DNA of 64,000 nucleotides. Source: Candidatus Enterococcus murrayae. Lineage in GTDB: Bacteria; Bacillota; Bacilli; Lactobacillales; Enterococcaceae. The stretch spans positions 1 through 64,000 of the forward strand of contig NZ_JAFLVR010000024.1 of assembly GCF_017315985.1 (NCBI RefSeq), in the 5' to 3' direction. The notes under the pieces were generated by a model. That model was not told the origin of the DNA. It made no database searches and saw only the letters and a list, made by a program, of their open reading frames with translations. Position 1 is the first letter of the stretch. Every line of letters starts with the position of its first letter. Positions 42,586 through 53,300 of this stretch are shown here, piece after piece. The position numbers and the translations under genes are program-made.

Positions 42586-42861
42586 TTGAATCTACTTATT
42601 ACACTTTTTTACTATTTAAATCGTTTAGTTTATCTCTATACGATCCTTTTAGTTGTTTATGCGTTGATGTCATGGTTTCCAGGAGCCTATCAGTCTAAGT
42701 TTGGACAACTTTTAGGCCGGATTTGTGAGCCGTTTCTTGATTTGTTTCGACGCTTACCTTTACAATTCGGCGGAATCGATTTTTCAGTGATGGCAGCGAT
42801 TTTTGCATTAAATATTGCGATGGAGGTTTTACAAAAAATTCTGATCAGTATTATCTATTAA
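42586..42861 (+). CDS. ylmG: YggT-family membrane protein YlmG
   Basis: This 91-aa YggT-family protein has two membrane helices (about 5-28 and 62-90) linked by the conserved SWFPGAYQSKFGQLLGRICEPFLDLFRR loop. It is involved in division and membrane organisation. Translation starts at TTG (42586) with AAAGGAG 8 nt upstream; no ATG fits. Confidence 0.93.
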   Translation: MNLLITLFYYLNRLVYLYTILLVVYALMSWFPGAYQSKFGQLLGRICEPFLDLFRRLPLQFGGIDFSVMAAIFALNIAMEVLQKILISIIY

Positions 42862-42873
42862 GGAGGTGGCAAT

Positions 42874-43656
42874 ATGAATGCGAATGTCTATCAACATTTT
42901 AGACCAGAAGAGCATCCATTTGTTGACGGTGTTGGCGATTGGTTGGAACAAGTCGAAAGCCAGTACGCTCCTTATTTGACGAATTTTTTAGATCCGCGCC
43001 AAGCGTATATTTTAGAAACCTTGATTCGTGAAAACAGCGAATTGAAATTTTCTTTTTATGGCGGATATGAACATGCTGAACGATGTCGCTGCATGATTTA
43101 TCCGGATTATTATGAACCGCAAATTGATGACTTTGAGCTTGTGATGATTGAGATAAATTATCCGCAGAAGTTTACGGAGCTGTCGCATGGAAAAATTCTG
43201 GGAACTTTAATGAATGCAGGAATTAAACGCGACTATTTTGGTGATATTATTTCTGATGGTGATCGCTGGCAAATTTTTTTAGCTAAAGAATCTGCTAGCT
43301 ATATCGTAAATCAGGTAACTAAAATTGGTCGTGTAACCGTTCATTTAGAGGAACGTCCATACACGGATATCATTATCCCTAAAGATAGTTGGATCGAAGA
43401 AACGACTACTGCGACTTCGATGCGATTGGATGCAATTATTTCAACGGTTTATAATATTTCCAGACAGCGTTCCAAACAGTTAGTTGAAGCCAGTAAGGTA
43501 AAGGTCAACTGGACGGTCAATGAACGTCCAGATTATTTACTTGATTTATTAGATGTCGTTTCAGTTCGTGGATTTGGTCGAATTCAAATTCAGGGCTTAG
43601 AGGGAAAAACAAAGAAAGAAAAATTCCGTTTACGCTTAGGCGTTTTACGAAAATAA
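42874..43656 (+). CDS. ylmH: S4-domain RNA-binding protein YlmH
   Basis: The 260-aa protein has an N-terminal region (about 1-170) with the GGYEHAERCRCMIYPDYY segment and a C-terminal S4 domain (about 180-245, MRLDAIISTVYNISRQRSKQLVEASKVKVNW). YlmH homologues bind ribosomes and have been connected with ribosome rescue and division. AAGGAGG precedes the ATG. It occupies the expected place between ylmG and divIVA. Confidence 0.94.
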   Translation: MNANVYQHFRPEEHPFVDGVGDWLEQVESQYAPYLTNFLDPRQAYILETLIRENSELKFSFYGGYEHAERCRCMIYPDYYEPQIDDFELVMIEINYPQKFTELSHGKILGTLMNAGIKRDYFGDIISDGDRWQIFLAKESASYIVNQVTKIGRVTVHLEERPYTDIIIPKDSWIEETTTATSMRLDAIISTVYNISRQRSKQLVEASKVKVNWTVNERPDYLLDLLDVVSVRGFGRIQIQGLEGKTKKEKFRLRLGVLRK

Positions 43657-43678
43657 AATTTATGAGGTGAACAAAAAA

Positions 43679-44386
43679 ATGGCATTAACTCCATTAGATA
43701 TCCAAAATAAGAATTTCTCCACCAAAATGCGTGGCTATAACCAAGATGAAGTCGATGATTTCTTAGATATGATTGTTCGTGATTACGAGGACAGTATTGC
43801 AAAGAATCGTGAATTAGAAAAAGCATTGAAGCATTCGGAAGAAAAATTGGAATACTTCAATGAATTGAAAGAAGCATTGAATCAATCGATCGTTGTGGCT
43901 CAAGATACAGCTGACAAGGTTAAATCTTCTGCAAGCAAGGAATCAGAAGTAATCGTTACTTCTGCACAAAACCGTGCGGATGAACTAATTTCTAATGCTA
44001 TGCAAAAAGCAAACCTATTAACAACGACTGCTGAAGACAAGGCGAAAGAAATATTAACCGATGCTACGTCTAAAGCCCGTCAACTGGCTGCCGAAACAAA
44101 TGATTTGAAGAAGAAGACACGTGTTTTCCATCAACAATTACTATTATTGTTAGAAACTCAAATCGATCAAGCACGCAGCGGCGACTGGGAAGAAGTATTG
44201 AAACCAATGTCTTCATACGTTGGTGATGGTCATGAAGTTTTGAGAGAAGTTTTGGCCAATGAACTTGACAATGATGCTGAGATTGCAGTAGACTCAGATG
44301 AACCAATCATTACCCCTGAACCTCAAGAGGAAGACATGGGATTAACGATTGATATTCCTGAATTAATTAAATCAGACGAAAATTAA
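43679..44386 (+). CDS. divIVA: Cell division/polarity protein DivIVA
   Basis: The 235-aa protein has the DivIVA membrane-binding N-terminal domain (ALTPLDIQNKNFSTKMRGYN, QDEVDDFLD), a long coiled coil (about 35-165) and an acidic C-terminal tail. It marks negatively curved membrane at the septum and poles. The ATG at 43679 has GAGGTGA 8 nt upstream and gives the usual MALTPLDI start; an in-frame GTG at 43667 lies inside that site. Confidence 0.95.
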   Translation: MALTPLDIQNKNFSTKMRGYNQDEVDDFLDMIVRDYEDSIAKNRELEKALKHSEEKLEYFNELKEALNQSIVVAQDTADKVKSSASKESEVIVTSAQNRADELISNAMQKANLLTTTAEDKAKEILTDATSKARQLAAETNDLKKKTRVFHQQLLLLLETQIDQARSGDWEEVLKPMSSYVGDGHEVLREVLANELDNDAEIAVDSDEPIITPEPQEEDMGLTIDIPELIKSDEN

Positions 44387-44394
44387 TCACTCTA

Positions 44395-44609
44395 GAACAG
44401 AAAAGCTGATTAGATTCTTATAGCGAGCCGTTGATAGTGAAAGTTCGGCAGACCCTCTAATGAGAAAGATCCTCTAGATTATTCGATTGTGAACGATTAG
44501 TAGCGATCGACGTGTCATTACGTTAACAATGATCAGAGGAAACTTTAAGTTTCAAATTTTGGGTGGTACCACGACAAGCTCGTCCCTTTGCGGATGCGCT
44601 TGTTTTTTT
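44395..44609 (+). promoter_or_regulatory. T-box riboswitch of ileS
   Basis: The leader carries the diagnostic T-box GGGTGGTACCACGAC (44561-44575), followed by a terminator stem CAAGCTCGTCC / GGATGCGCTTG (44575-44601) and a T tract. Upstream, GCCGTTGATAGTGAAAGTTCGGC forms the distal part of Stem I. Uncharged tRNA-Ile would pair with the T-box bulge and block the terminator. A candidate Ile specifier ATC is at 44469-44471; I am not sure of that position. The remaining leader to 44822 contains no gene, only the ileS ribosome site AAAGGAG. Confidence 0.92.
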
Positions 44610-44822
44610 GTCATTTTTTTCTCCATGCTTCAATGGAATAGGAAAAAATATAGATATGCGAACACGATTTTTTCGTTCTTTTGACATGGTCCTCTGATTT
44701 ATAGAGAGAGCGGTCATTCGGATCAAATCGTCATATGCTAAAAACGTAGATGAACAGTATTTCCTCTGATGGTGATTTTATAATCAGGAATAACTTACAA
44801 ATAATAAAGGAGACGATCAATA

Positions 44823-47609
44823 GTGAAGACAAAAGAAACCCTTCAACTTGGAAAAACTGGCTTCCCAATGCGCGGTAATTTACCTAATCGTGAAGCTCAA
44901 TGGGAAAAGGAATGGGAAGAAAATAATATTTACGAAAAACGTCAAAAATTGAACGAAGGCAAACCAACCTTTGTTTTACATGATGGACCGCCATATGCCA
45001 ATGGCAATATCCATATCGGACATGCGTTAAATAAAATTAGTAAAGACATTATCGTACGTTCAAAATCAATGTCTGGTTTCCGCGCCCCTTATGTACCTGG
45101 TTGGGATACACATGGACTGCCAATCGAACAAGTTCTTACCAACAAAGGAATCAAACGAAAAGAAATGACGATGGCGGAATACCGTAAAAAATGTGAGGAG
45201 TATGCTTTATCACAGGTGGATAAGCAACGGGATGATTTCAAGCGTTTGGGAATCGCAGGCGAATGGGACAATCCTTACATCACGCTAACACCAGATTATG
45301 AAGCAGCTGAAATTCGTGTGTTTGGTAAAATGGCGGAAAAAGGCTACATCTATAAAGGCTTGAAACCAATCTATTGGTCTCCATCAAGTGAGTCTTCTTT
45401 GGCTGAGGCGGAAGTTGAGTACAAAGATGTTAAATCTCCTTCAATTTTTGTTGCGTTTAAGGTTAAAGATGGCAAAGGAATTTTAGATACGGATACATCC
45501 TTCATTATTTGGACGACAACACCATGGACCTTGCCAGCAAATCAGGCGATTTCTATTAACAAGGACTATATGTATGTCGTAGTTGAAGAGGCTGGAAAAA
45601 AATATGTAGTGGCTAAAGACCTTTTGGATTCTGTTTCGAAGGAATTAGATTGGACAGAACCTAAAGTTATTAAAGAGGTTCCAGGAAAAGATTTTGAATA
45701 TATGACTGCACAGCATCCTTTTTATGATCGTGAATCATTAGTGATTTTAGGCGATCATGTTACTTTAGAAGCTGGTACAGGACTTGTTCATACATCACCG
45801 GCACATGGTGAAGATGACTACTTCGCTTGGAAAAAATATCGCAATGACATTATTTCTCCAGTGGATGATCGGGGTGTGATGACAGCCGAAGCACCTGGCT
45901 TTGAAGGTGTCTTCTATGATAAAGCGAATGCGATGGTGACCGACCTACTGAAGGAAAAAGGCGCATTGTTAAAATTAGAATTCTTCATGCATAGCTATCC
46001 GCATGATTGGCGAACAAAGAAACCGATCATTTATCGTGCAACACCACAATGGTTTGCTTCGATTGATAAATTCCGTCAAGATATCTTAGACGAAATCGAA
46101 AAGGTAGATTGGATTATTCCTTGGGGGAAAACACGTCTGTACAATATGATCCGAGACCGCGGTGACTGGGTAATTTCTCGTCAACGTGCGTGGGGTGTAC
46201 CATTACCAATTTTCTATGGTGAAGATGGTGAACCAATCATCACGCCAGAAACGACAGAACATGTTGCACAATTATTCGCAGAACATGGTTCAAATATCTG
46301 GTTCGAACGTGAAGCGAAAGATTTATTGCCAGAAGGCTTTACTCATCCAAGTTCGCCAAATGGAAAATTTACTAAAGAGACAGATATCATGGACGTTTGG
46401 TTTGACTCAGGCTCTTCTCACGAAGCGGTGTTACGTCAACGTCAAAATCTAACGTTCCCAGCTGATATGTATTTGGAAGGCTCTGACCAATATCGTGGCT
46501 GGTTCAACTCAAGTATTACCACAAGTGTTGCTATCAATGGTGTTGCGCCTTATAAATCTGTTCTCTCTCAAGGATTTACTCTAGATGGGGAAGGTCGCAA
46601 AATGAGTAAATCTCTAGGCAACACGATCGTACCTGGAAAAGTAATCAATCAAATGGGTGCGGATATCTTACGTCTATGGGTTAGCAGTGTAGACTATGAG
46701 GCAGATGTTCGAGTATCCATGGATATCTTGAATCAAGTTTCAGAAGTTTATCGTAAGATCCGGAATACAATGCGATTCTTATTAGCAAATACGAATGATT
46801 TTGAGCCAGCTAAGCACGCGGTTGCTTATGAGGAATTGCGTTCAGTTGATAAGTATATGCTTGTTCGCTTAAATGAAGTAATCAAAGCGGTTCGTGAAGA
46901 TGGATACGAAAAGTATGACTTCACACAAATTTATAAAACGATCGTGAATTTCTTGACGGTTGATTTGTCTTCCTTCTACTTGGATTTTGCGAAGGATGTT
47001 GTTTATATCCAAGCAGAAGACAGCTATGAACGTCGTTGTATGCAAACTGTTTTCTATCAAGCAGCGGTTGCATTAACGAAATTATTGACACCGATCATTC
47101 CTCATACTACAGAAGAAATTTGGACCTATTTGAAGGAAGAAGAGGAATATGTTCAATTGGCTGAATTGCCAGGCTATGAAGAATATCCTAATCAAGCTGA
47201 ATTGTTGGATACATGGAAAGCGTTCATGGACTTCCGTGATAAAGTATTGAAGGCTTTAGAAGAAGCCCGCAATGAAAAAGTCATCGGTAAATCTCTGGAA
47301 GCAAAAGTTACGATCTATCCAAATGAACAGGTCGGAGCATTGCTGGCAGCCTTAGATGCTGATCTTGCTCAATTATTGATCGTATCACCTGATTCATTTA
47401 GTATTTCGAAAGAGGCTGCTCCATCTAATGCTATGAGCTTTGATGATGCAGCGATCTTAGTGGAAAAAGCAGAAGGCGAAGTTTGTGACCGTTGTCGTCA
47501 GGTTCGCACGACAGTCGGCGAAGATGAAAAACTGCCAACATTATGTGCCTCATGTGCCCATATCGTTGAAGAAAATTATCCAGAAGCAGTTTCTGAAGGA
47601 TTGGAATAA
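44823..47609 (+). CDS. ileS: Isoleucyl-tRNA synthetase
   Basis: IleRS (928 aa) charges tRNA-Ile. It is a class I enzyme with HIGH at residues 64-67 (GNIHIGHAL), KMSKS near 596, the editing domain between (with the [12 protein letters not shown] segment), an anticodon-binding helical domain, and a C-terminal zinc site (CDRCRQV ... CASC). It starts at GTG 44823 with AAAGGAG 10 nt upstream. The eubacterial form with the C-terminal zinc finger is the mupirocin-sensitive type by family. It is controlled by the T-box upstream. Confidence 0.97.
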   Translation: MKTKETLQLGKTGFPMRGNLPNREAQWEKEWEENNIYEKRQKLNEGKPTFVLHDGPPYANGNIHIGHALNKISKDIIVRSKSMSGFRAPYVPGWDTHGLPIEQVLTNKGIKRKEMTMAEYRKKCEEYALSQVDKQRDDFKRLGIAGEWDNPYITLTPDYEAAEIRVFGKMAEKGYIYKGLKPIYWSPSSESSLAEAEVEYKDVKSPSIFVAFKVKDGKGILDTDTSFIIWTTTPWTLPANQAISINKDYMYVVVEEAGKKYVVAKDLLDSVSKELDWTEPKVIKEVPGKDFEYMTAQHPFYDRESLVILGDHVTLEAGTGLVHTSPAHGEDDYFAWKKYRNDIISPVDDRGVMTAEAPGFEGVFYDKANAMVTDLLKEKGALLKLEFFMHSYPHDWRTKKPIIYRATPQWFASIDKFRQDILDEIEKVDWIIPWGKTRLYNMIRDRGDWVISRQRAWGVPLPIFYGEDGEPIITPETTEHVAQLFAEHGSNIWFEREAKDLLPEGFTHPSSPNGKFTKETDIMDVWFDSGSSHEAVLRQRQNLTFPADMYLEGSDQYRGWFNSSITTSVAINGVAPYKSVLSQGFTLDGEGRKMSKSLGNTIVPGKVINQMGADILRLWVSSVDYEADVRVSMDILNQVSEVYRKIRNTMRFLLANTNDFEPAKHAVAYEELRSVDKYMLVRLNEVIKAVREDGYEKYDFTQIYKTIVNFLTVDLSSFYLDFAKDVVYIQAEDSYERRCMQTVFYQAAVALTKLLTPIIPHTTEEIWTYLKEEEEYVQLAELPGYEEYPNQAELLDTWKAFMDFRDKVLKALEEARNEKVIGKSLEAKVTIYPNEQVGALLAALDADLAQLLIVSPDSFSISKEAAPSNAMSFDDAAILVEKAEGEVCDRCRQVRTTVGEDEKLPTLCASCAHIVEENYPEAVSEGLE

Positions 47610-47619
47610 TATAGAAGAA

Positions 47620-47650
47620 ACACGTATCGATAATTCGGTACGTGTTTTTT
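47620..47650 (+). terminator. Terminator of ileS
   Basis: ACACGTA-t-CGA-TAAT-TCG-g-TACGTGT stem followed by six T residues, 10 nt past the stop. Confidence 0.88.
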
Positions 47651-47702
47651 CTCCATCTCTTAAAGAAAGCATAAAAAATTAAGAAGTAAAAACAATGAAT
47701 CA

Positions 47703-47790
47703 ACCGCTTTAACGGTGTCCGGCTTCACGAACCAGCCAGTACCTACTTGGTGTTCAAAAGCTGAGGGAGTTCGTAAAGCTTTTCTAATAT
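47703..47790. other. Structured intergenic sequence, possible RNA
   Basis: Between two terminators lies a nested set of complementary segments: ACCG/CGGT at 47703-47716, GCTTcACGAAC (47722-47732) with GTTCGTaAAGC (47769-47779), CAGC (47733-47736) with GCTG (47760-47763), and CCA/TGG inside. The 10-mer AAAAGCTGAG at 47756-47765 repeats the left arm of the following terminator and could pair with its right arm. No convincing promoter was found, so this is only a candidate small RNA. Confidence 0.25.
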
Positions 47791-47791
47791 A

Positions 47792-47819
47792 AAAAAGCTG
47801 AGAATACTCTCAGCTTTTT
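47792..47819. terminator. Bidirectional terminator before zwf 3' end
   Basis: AAAAAGCTGAGA-ATAC-TCTCAGCTTTTT is a perfect 12-bp stem with T runs on both strands. It ends the leftward zwf transcript and anything arriving from the ileS side. Confidence 0.92.
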
Positions 47820-47824
47820 GACGT

Positions 47825-49339
47825 TTAATCTAATTTTCCACGTTCACGATACCATTGGTCTGGCTGCCAGGCCCACTCGTGTCCGTTCTTAGCTAGCAAA
47901 TCGAAAGCACATTGTGGTCCCATTGTTCCAGCTGCATAATTGGGGAAACCAGGAGTGGTTTGATCCCATGTATTACGGATACGATCAACGATTTCCCATG
48001 AGTTGGCCACTTCATCCCAATGCGAAAAGTTAGTACCATCGCCATTTAAAGCGTCCAGCAATAATTTTTCATAAGCTTCAGGACTATTTTCAGTTACTTC
48101 AGCACTTTGACGGAAGTCTAATTTTACAGGATCAGTATTGAAACCTTGCCCGATTTTCTTCCCGTTTAAAGTTAAAGAAAAGCCTTCTGTTGGCTGAATA
48201 TAAATAGTCAAAATGTTTTGCGGTAATTCTTCTCCGTCAGCTTCTTCCTGTTCGAAATTAAAGACGTTCACAGGAACTTGTTTAAAGACGATATTAATAC
48301 GTGTTCCTTTTTCTGTCATTCGTTTACCTGTCCGAACATAGAAGGGAACACCTGACCAACGGAAATTATCGATCAAGAACTTTCCGGCAACAAAAGTCTC
48401 CATTAGTGAATCTTTGGCCACATTTGGCTCATCATGGTAAGCAACAAAATTTTTATCATCTAACGTTCCCGTGTCATATTGACCTCGAACGAAATTTTGC
48501 AAGACTTCTTCTGAATCGTATCGACGGATCGCCTGTAAAACTTTTACTTTTTCTTCACGAATCGATTTATTCGAGAAAGAGGTTGGCACTTCCATTGCTA
48601 ATAAAGCAACGACCTGCAAGATGTGATTTTGTACCATATCTTTTAGTGCACCGCTATGTTCATAGTATCCACCGCGGTCTTCTACACCGAGTGCTTCAGA
48701 AAAAGTAATCTGTACATTTTCGATATAACGGTTGTTCCAAAGGGATTCGAAGATATTATTGGCGAAACGAATCACGGAAATATTTTGAATCATTTCTTTC
48801 CCTAAGTAATGATCGATCCTGAAAATATCTTGTTCAGGGAAAACATTTCGGATTTGATTATTCAGCTCATTGGCAGAATCGTAATCAAAGCCGAATGGTT
48901 TTTCGATCACTAAACGGTTATAGCCAGTCGTCGTCAAAATTTCTTGTGATTTCAGATGGTTGACGATCGTACCGAAAAACTGAGGTGCCATAGCTAAGTA
49001 ATATATCCGGTTTCCCTGTAAGCCATATTTTTCGTCTAACTCGTCAGCCAATACTTTTAGCTGATCATAATGATCTGTATCATTGACATTGTGTGATAAA
49101 TAGTAAAAGTGATTAGAGAAATCTTGTGCTTCTTCATCGGTTGGTGCCAAATCTTTGATAGTATCACGAACGATCTCACGATAGTGGTCGTCGCTCCATG
49201 GTCGTCTTGCGGTACCGATTACAGCAAAATGCTCTGCTAAATTTCCTTTTTTATATAGGCGAAACAACGAGGGATAAAGTTTCCGCTGCGCCAGGTCGCC
49301 AGTTCCACCAAAGATGGTAAATAGTGCTGCTTGTTCCAT
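47825..49339 (-). CDS. zwf: Glucose-6-phosphate 1-dehydrogenase
   Basis: Zwf (504 aa) oxidises glucose-6-phosphate to 6-phosphogluconolactone and makes NADPH. Visible are the coenzyme loop FGGTGDLAQRKLYPSLF at the N-terminus, the EKPFG motif and the substrate site RIDHYLGKE (about 175-182). The ATG at 49339 has GGAG 8 nt upstream; the in-frame GTG at 49348 lies within that ribosome site. NADPH made here can be used by the nearby glutamate synthase. Confidence 0.97.
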   Translation of the reverse strand: MEQAALFTIFGGTGDLAQRKLYPSLFRLYKKGNLAEHFAVIGTARRPWSDDHYREIVRDTIKDLAPTDEEAQDFSNHFYYLSHNVNDTDHYDQLKVLADELDEKYGLQGNRIYYLAMAPQFFGTIVNHLKSQEILTTTGYNRLVIEKPFGFDYDSANELNNQIRNVFPEQDIFRIDHYLGKEMIQNISVIRFANNIFESLWNNRYIENVQITFSEALGVEDRGGYYEHSGALKDMVQNHILQVVALLAMEVPTSFSNKSIREEKVKVLQAIRRYDSEEVLQNFVRGQYDTGTLDDKNFVAYHDEPNVAKDSLMETFVAGKFLIDNFRWSGVPFYVRTGKRMTEKGTRINIVFKQVPVNVFNFEQEEADGEELPQNILTIYIQPTEGFSLTLNGKKIGQGFNTDPVKLDFRQSAEVTENSPEAYEKLLLDALNGDGTNFSHWDEVANSWEIVDRIRNTWDQTTPGFPNYAAGTMGPQCAFDLLAKNGHEWAWQPDQWYRERGKLD

Positions 49340-49513
49340 ATGGTTCACTCCTAATTCAAAGTAATGTATTCAATTTACAAGTGGAAAATGATTTTTATAG
49401 CCATTCAACTAAAAAGTTTATCACTTATCCTGTCATAACTGCAAAAAGTTGGATCGGTGATTTGATTTTGATCAATTTATCATCCATAGCGCAGAAAAAA
49501 GGGATACTTATCT

Positions 49514-50161
49514 TTATAAAGCGTCAACAAATATTGTGGATGCGGCTTTGTAGCTGATGGAAACTTTTTTTTGACTATTTTCCAAAGTAACGGGGCCTTC
49601 ATAGGCCGCAATATTGGTAATCGTGTATTCTTCGTGAATGTTAACACCAAGATCCATCAAGTAATCAAGTAGATCCTTCTCATCCAAAACACGTGCGATT
49701 CGAACATTGGTCCCTTCTGGGTAGCTTGCCAATGTCTGACGATCTTTCTCGTGGACGGTTTGATCTTGCTGCGGAATCATTCCGCCATGGGGACAAAAGG
49801 TTGGATGATTCAGATAATTATCTAACTTTTGTTCTAATTGTGAGGATGTCACATGCTCTAATACTTCTGCTTCATCATGGACTTCATTCCATGAATAGCC
49901 AAGATGATCAACTAGAAAAACTTCCCATAAACGATGTTTACGAACAAGAGTGCTGGCTTTTTCTAAACCAGCCGGTGTCAATTGAACGCCTTGGTAAGGA
50001 GAGTGTTCAACTAAGCCTTCTTTTACTAGTTTATTTATCATCTCGCTGACAGAAGCTCCGGAAATGGACAAACCAGCAACGATTTTTTTATTGCTAACTT
50101 TTTCTTTATCGCCACCTAATTCTAATATTAATTTTAAGTAATCTTCGCGATTTGGTGTCAT
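49514..50161 (-). CDS. DtxR/MntR-family metal-dependent regulator
   Basis: This 215-aa protein has an N-terminal winged helix (about 1-65, SNKKIVAGLSISGASVSEMINKLVKEGLVEH), a metal-binding dimerisation domain (about 66-140, with the H-rich DHLG and DEAEVLEHVTS ligands) and a C-terminal FeoA/SH3-like domain (about 150-215). This three-domain form matches enterococcal and streptococcal EfaR/ScaR/SloR manganese repressors. Mn or Fe would be the co-repressor. It is divergent from gltB, and an imperfect palindrome AAGTTTACC...TAAATTT lies in the shared region. The position-10 residue is Lys where MntR has Glu, so metal choice is open. Confidence 0.9.
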   Translation of the reverse strand: MTPNREDYLKLILELGGDKEKVSNKKIVAGLSISGASVSEMINKLVKEGLVEHSPYQGVQLTPAGLEKASTLVRKHRLWEVFLVDHLGYSWNEVHDEAEVLEHVTSSQLEQKLDNYLNHPTFCPHGGMIPQQDQTVHEKDRQTLASYPEGTNVRIARVLDEKDLLDYLMDLGVNIHEEYTITNIAAYEGPVTLENSQKKVSISYKAASTIFVDAL

Positions 50162-50197
50162 TGATGTTCATCCTTTCATAACGAAGCATATCAGATT

Positions 50198-50216
50198 AAG
50201 TTTACCAAATAAATTT
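50198..50216. promoter_or_regulatory. Possible DtxR-family operator
   Basis: AAGTTTA-CCAAA-TAAATTT is a 19-bp palindrome with one mismatched pair, located about 40 nt before the metal regulator gene and about 90 nt before the gltB promoter. AT-rich arms of this kind fit DtxR/SloR-type boxes. Binding is inference. Confidence 0.4.
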
Positions 50217-50301
50217 TGTTTTTTCCATTTGATTGGTCTTTTCTTTTTAAAGTATCAGCTCCTGAATAACAAAGGTAATTAAAAAAAAATTCTAAGAACA
50301 C

Positions 50302-50330
50302 TTGCCTATCTTTTTAAAAAAAGGTAGTAT
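50302..50330 (+). promoter_or_regulatory. gltB: gltB promoter
   Basis: -35 TTGCCT (50302-50307), 17-nt spacer, -10 TAGTAT (50325-50330). An imperfect palindrome TGAgAATTgTCA (50343-50354) lies just after the expected start of transcription and could be an operator. Confidence 0.6.
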
Positions 50331-50376
50331 ATTAAAAATAAATGAGAATTGTCAAACTATTTAAAGGATGATGTCT

Positions 50377-53300
50377 ATGACAAAGCAACAAGTAACAGAA
50401 GCCCCGACCATGTATGATCCCTCATTTGAAAAGGATGCATGTGGTATGGGCTTTATTGCTCAGATGGAAGGGAAAGCTTCACATCAATTAGTAAAGCATG
50501 CATTAACGATGTTGGAACGGATGAACCATCGAGGGGGAACTGGAGCAGAACCCGAAACTGGTGACGGTGCAGGTATTCTAGCAACGATTCCAGACAAGTT
50601 TTTCCAACGAGAAGCAAACGCAGCAGGGATAACTTTGCCCGAACGTGGGCAATATGCTACAGGCATGTTCTTTTTACCAGCAGAGGAAAAGCATAAAAAT
50701 GGTTTGCAGCAAGCGCTCGTGAAGGAGATTGAAGCTGCTGGTTATTTAGTTCTTTGGCAGCGAGACGTACCGTTTCAATATGAGAACTGCGGACCAGGTG
50801 CACAAAAAGTTATGCCTAGTTTTGTGCAGTTATTCATAAAGCGGCCATTGGAGGTACAAACGGATCGTGATTTCGAAGACCGCCTGTACCGTTTGCGTCG
50901 TAAGCTAGAGAAAACCTACCATGCAGGAGAAATGGCTATTTGCAGCTTATCCAGCAAAACAATTGTTTATAAAGGTATGTTACATGCTTATCAGGTTGGA
51001 ATTTTTTATGATGACTTACAGGATGAAGATTTTGCGGCAAGTATCGCAGTTGTGCATTCACGATTTTCTACAAATACGTTTCCAAGCTGGGATCGGGCAC
51101 AGCCTTTCCGTTTTTTAGCTCACAATGGAGAAATCAATACGCTGCGCGGTTCAGAAAATTGGATGAAGAGTCATGGCATCGAGGTATATAACGAGGAAGA
51201 TTCAGACTCAGCCAAGCTGGAAAATTGTATGGAATACTTGTATCGCAATGGTCGTGATATTCCTCACGCATTGATGATGATGGTGCCGGAGGCTTGGTCA
51301 GAAGAGGCCGGTCTGGGTGAAGAAATGACTGCTTTTCAAGAATACAATGCCAGTTTCATGGCACCGTGGGACGGACCTGCGGCACTGTGTTTTACGGACG
51401 GTGAAATGGTGGGGGCAACCTTGGATCGCAACGGCTTGCGTCCTTCTCGCTACTCAATTACGAAGGACGGCTTTGTTCAAGTAGCCTCAGAATCAGGAGT
51501 TGTTGATTTTGCACCATCATCTGTCATTGAAAAAGGTGTGCTGGGACCAGCAAATATGATCTTAGTTGATACCGTCAATGGAAAATTTTATCGCAATCAA
51601 GAGATTAAAGAAAAGTATGCAAAAGCTCATTCCTATAAAGAGTGGCTGGCTGAAAACCGCATTGATCTATCGCAGCTTGCTGAAATAAATAAAGAAGAAG
51701 CTAGACTGACCGAAAAAGAATTGCAAAGAATGTGGAAGCTGAATGGTTATACCGATGAAATCATTCGCGGCGCGTTATTACAGATGGCTGAAAAAGGAGA
51801 AGAACCTGTTCTTTCGATGGGCTATGATTCACCGTTAGCCGTCTTGAGTGATCAGCCACAATCATTATTCACCTATTTCAAACAGCAATTTGCCCAAGTA
51901 ACCAATCCACCGATCGATGCGATCCGTGAACAATTGGTTATTGGAACAGAGATGTTCTTAGGGCGTGATGGTGATATTCGAGTGGACGATGCGCATAATT
52001 GCCAGAAATTGAAGATCAAAAGTCCTGTGCTTAGTAGTGCGGATTTTCTAAAGATTGCTCAATTAAGTACCAAGGAACAAAAAACTGTGACAATCTCAAC
52101 ACTATATCCAATCGGCGGCGGCAATGCTTTAGAAGATGGGCTGGAGCAAATGTTTAAAGAGGCCGAATCAGCAATTGATAATGACTGTACGATCCTGATT
52201 CTAAGTGATCGCGGCTCAGAAAAAGCAAAAATGGCGATGCCAATTTTGTTAGCTGTATCCGGTCTGCATAATTACTTAGTACGAAAAGGAAAAGCGTCAT
52301 TAGCTAGTATTGTCGTTGATTCTGCAGAGGTTTGCGAAGTTCATCATTTTGCGACTTTGATCGGTTATGGAGCCAGCGGAATCCATCCTTATGGAGCTTA
52401 TGCGACCTTGAATGATTTCAAGATTGAAAATGGCTTGGAAAATTATCGGAAAGCTGCTGAAAAGGGAATCGTGAAAGTCATGTCGCGGATGGGAATCTCG
52501 ACAATTGCCGGTTATCATGGCGCGCAGTTATTTGAGGTCGTGGGAATCAGTCAGCCTGTGACAGAAAAATATTTCACAGGAACAGCGAGTCGAATCGGTG
52601 GACTATCCTTGCATCAAATTGAGGAAGAATATTTGCAGCGACACCATTTGGCCTATGGGCCGCAGCAGAATGATTTGTTGGCTTCAGGCGGAAGCTTTCA
52701 ATACAAAGCTGATGGCGAGCACCATCTGTTCAACCCGAAGACTATTTACAATTTCCAACAAGCGGTCCGCGCGGGTGATTATCAATTGTTCAAACATTAT
52801 GTCGAGCAAATGAATCAGGAGGCCTTAGAGGAGCCAACCAATCTACGAGCGTTATGGGAATTCAAAAAAGAGCGTTCTGCGGTGAAGCTTTCCGAGGTAG
52901 AGCCTGCTAGCAAAATCGTGAAACGCTTTAAAGTTGGAGCAATGTCTTACGGTTCGCTAAGTGAGGAAGCTCACCAATGTATCGCTGAAGCGATGAATAG
53001 TATCGGCGCAAAATCTAATAGCGGTGAGGGTGGAGAAAATCGTAAACGATTCAAGCCGCAAGCAGATGGTAAAAACTATAATAGTAAAATCAAACAGGTC
53101 GCCTCTGGTCGTTTTGGGGTGAATGCTGAATATTTGATGAGTGCTGAGGAATTGCAGATTAAAATGGCTCAGGGGGCAAAACCAGGTGAAGGCGGACAAT
53201 TACCGGGCAATAAAGTTTTCCCATGGGTCGCTGAGATTCGCGGTTCAACACCAGGCGTGCGATTGATTTCACCGCCGCCGCATCATGATATTTATTCAAT

